This document shows positions 62,751 through 64,000 of a stretch of DNA of 64,000 nt, piece by piece (position 1 is the stretch's first letter; each line of letters starts with the position of its first letter). This DNA is from Bicyclus anynana (taxonomy: Eukaryota > Arthropoda > Insecta > Lepidoptera > Nymphalidae): contig NC_069092.1 in NCBI RefSeq assembly GCF_947172395.1, positions 6,803,418-6,867,417 on the forward strand, in the 5' to 3' direction. Under the pieces are notes generated by a model. That model saw only the letters and a program-made list of their open reading frames with translations. It did no database searches and was not told where the DNA came from. The position numbers and the translations under genes are program-made.

Positions 62751-64000
62751 CACAAGCTCTCGTTACAAGCTTAATTCACCTAATAGGCTAATTAGGCTGA
62801 AGCCTAGGGCGCAAGGGTTGAGAGAAAGCAAATGGACCGGAAACTTCATGACATTTTATTCAAATTTTTTATTAAATATTTTCGCTCGCTGTTTTACTCT
62901 TTCGAATCGACGCTATTTAAGAGATCATGTTTTATTCCATAGTTTTCATCAATAACATACACTGGGACACTCACAAAATTTGATAGTAATATAATTATTT
63001 TTCTATTGTATTTATGTTTCATGATTTCCTTTTCTGTGTTTTGCCAAATAAAAATCTTTCTTTCTTCTTGTGAGTTGCGAGTAAGACGCGTTCGTTACAC
63101 GTCCCTGATATAACGGTTAGGTGTCGATTTGCTCAGCAATTTCCTCCAGGTTCCAACCGTTGCAGCATATTCGTGTAGTGTAGGTGCATAGACAGTGTTA
63201 ATCTATTACCGAACCGCAACTCAGATTCGATGTTCATGGAGCCAGATTAAGCTCAAAGGGGATTTAATTATTAATTTAAATCACTTTCCCCATTACGAGG
63301 ACAATCGAAACGTCGATGGGGGTAGAGAACGAATCGATTTCCTAATAGCGTTGTGTGGCCACCCGCCTCGTGGAGATTGACTCATTTGCACTGCATTACA
63401 TTACCGAGTGACACGAGGAGCCACTCTCATCACGCCGTAATGAACACACTGCATACATTACTGTCTTATAAATCGTTGTATCCATCTGATGGAACGTAAT
63501 AAGCCAAGTATATTATACACTTTTTTTAATAAATATATAATGTGGGAGAAATACCAGCAGAATCTCTCTATAAACTGCTTAAAGACCTTGACCTTGGTAG
63601 AATTAGAACTCTCGGAGTTTTTCTCTCTGCCACACAATGGACCCGTCACCTGCAAGGTGTATCCATGGAATGCTAAGATTCGTCTTATTTAAAATGAGAA
63701 GACCAATGCCCAGACATAATTTAGCAGAGGATGATAAAGTTAGTACCTCATCTACAAATGAATATCAACCGATAAAGATTTATTTTCTCGGCAAGGCAAA
63801 TCAAGCCACGTAGAGCGTTTTGTGACAGAGGTCGTTCGGAGAAGTAAGGTACTATCGCCATGTTTAGGTCGGTCGCCAAACAGCATTGATGTGTTGCATG
63901 AAGAGCATGATTGCCGGTGTGATCAGGCACATGACTTAACATCTACGCCTCGAGTTGATGGACAGGACACAGGAAAGATCTTTGTAGGATAGGAATTTTC
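62751..64000. other. No recognised gene or repeat to the window end
   Basis: Low-copy DNA of mixed composition. Frames up to 69 codons (e.g. 62746-62955, 63195-63380, 63489-63692) have no recognisable motif. Confidence 0.4.

Overview
The window is insect DNA, almost certainly lepidopteran (butterfly or moth). The evidence is its repeat content: several tRNA-derived SINE families, short Helitron-like elements ending in CTAG-T, RTE-type LINE 3' ends, and AT-rich low-copy DNA between them. I found no convincing host protein exon, no genuine tRNA or rRNA gene and no CRISPR array. Nearly everything recognisable is a transposable element or its debris, so the window reads as intergenic or intronic DNA. 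Family names are from recognition by eye; no database search was possible.

Region by region. 1-7953 is a Ty3/Gypsy LTR retrotransposon on the minus strand. It has a complete right LTR (its 5' LTR), about 1 kb of leader, gag, pol in the -1 frame, about 1 kb of 3' noncoding DNA, and the first 279 bases of the other LTR, which runs off the left edge of the window. The visible parts of the two LTRs are identical and both long frames are open, so the insertion is young. It sits inside an RTE-type LINE (7954 to about 10070, minus). That LINE meets a second, unrelated 5'-truncated LINE head to head (about 10070 to 11105, plus).

From 11 to 40 kb the DNA is a mosaic of SINEs, Helitron-like elements, MITEs and unnamed repeats, many of them nested: a hAT MITE in a Helitron at 20.75 kb, a SINE in a Helitron at 26.8 kb, MITEs in SINEs at 18.2 and 30.4 kb. 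Four SINE copies keep 11-15 bp target duplications. A 364-bp hAT-derived element at 19.44 kb keeps an 8-bp duplication. A perfect 38-bp inverted repeat at 23.17 kb matches no family seen here.

From about 40.5 to 45.36 kb lies an apparently full-length two-ORF LINE on the plus strand. ORF1 has a coiled coil, an RRM-like domain and a C-terminal domain; ORF2 has an endonuclease and a reverse transcriptase, with no stops. It is the second potentially active element in the window.

From 45.4 to 64 kb the DNA is lower-copy. It holds scattered SINEs, a 900-bp inverted-repeat element (53.87-54.77 kb), further MITEs, and a strongly degenerate tandem array at about 61.96-62.75 kb. The elements do not form a pathway, but they depend on one another: SINEs and MITEs move using the machinery of LINEs and DNA transposons, and the RTE and SINE-A families here share GAT-rich 3' tails.
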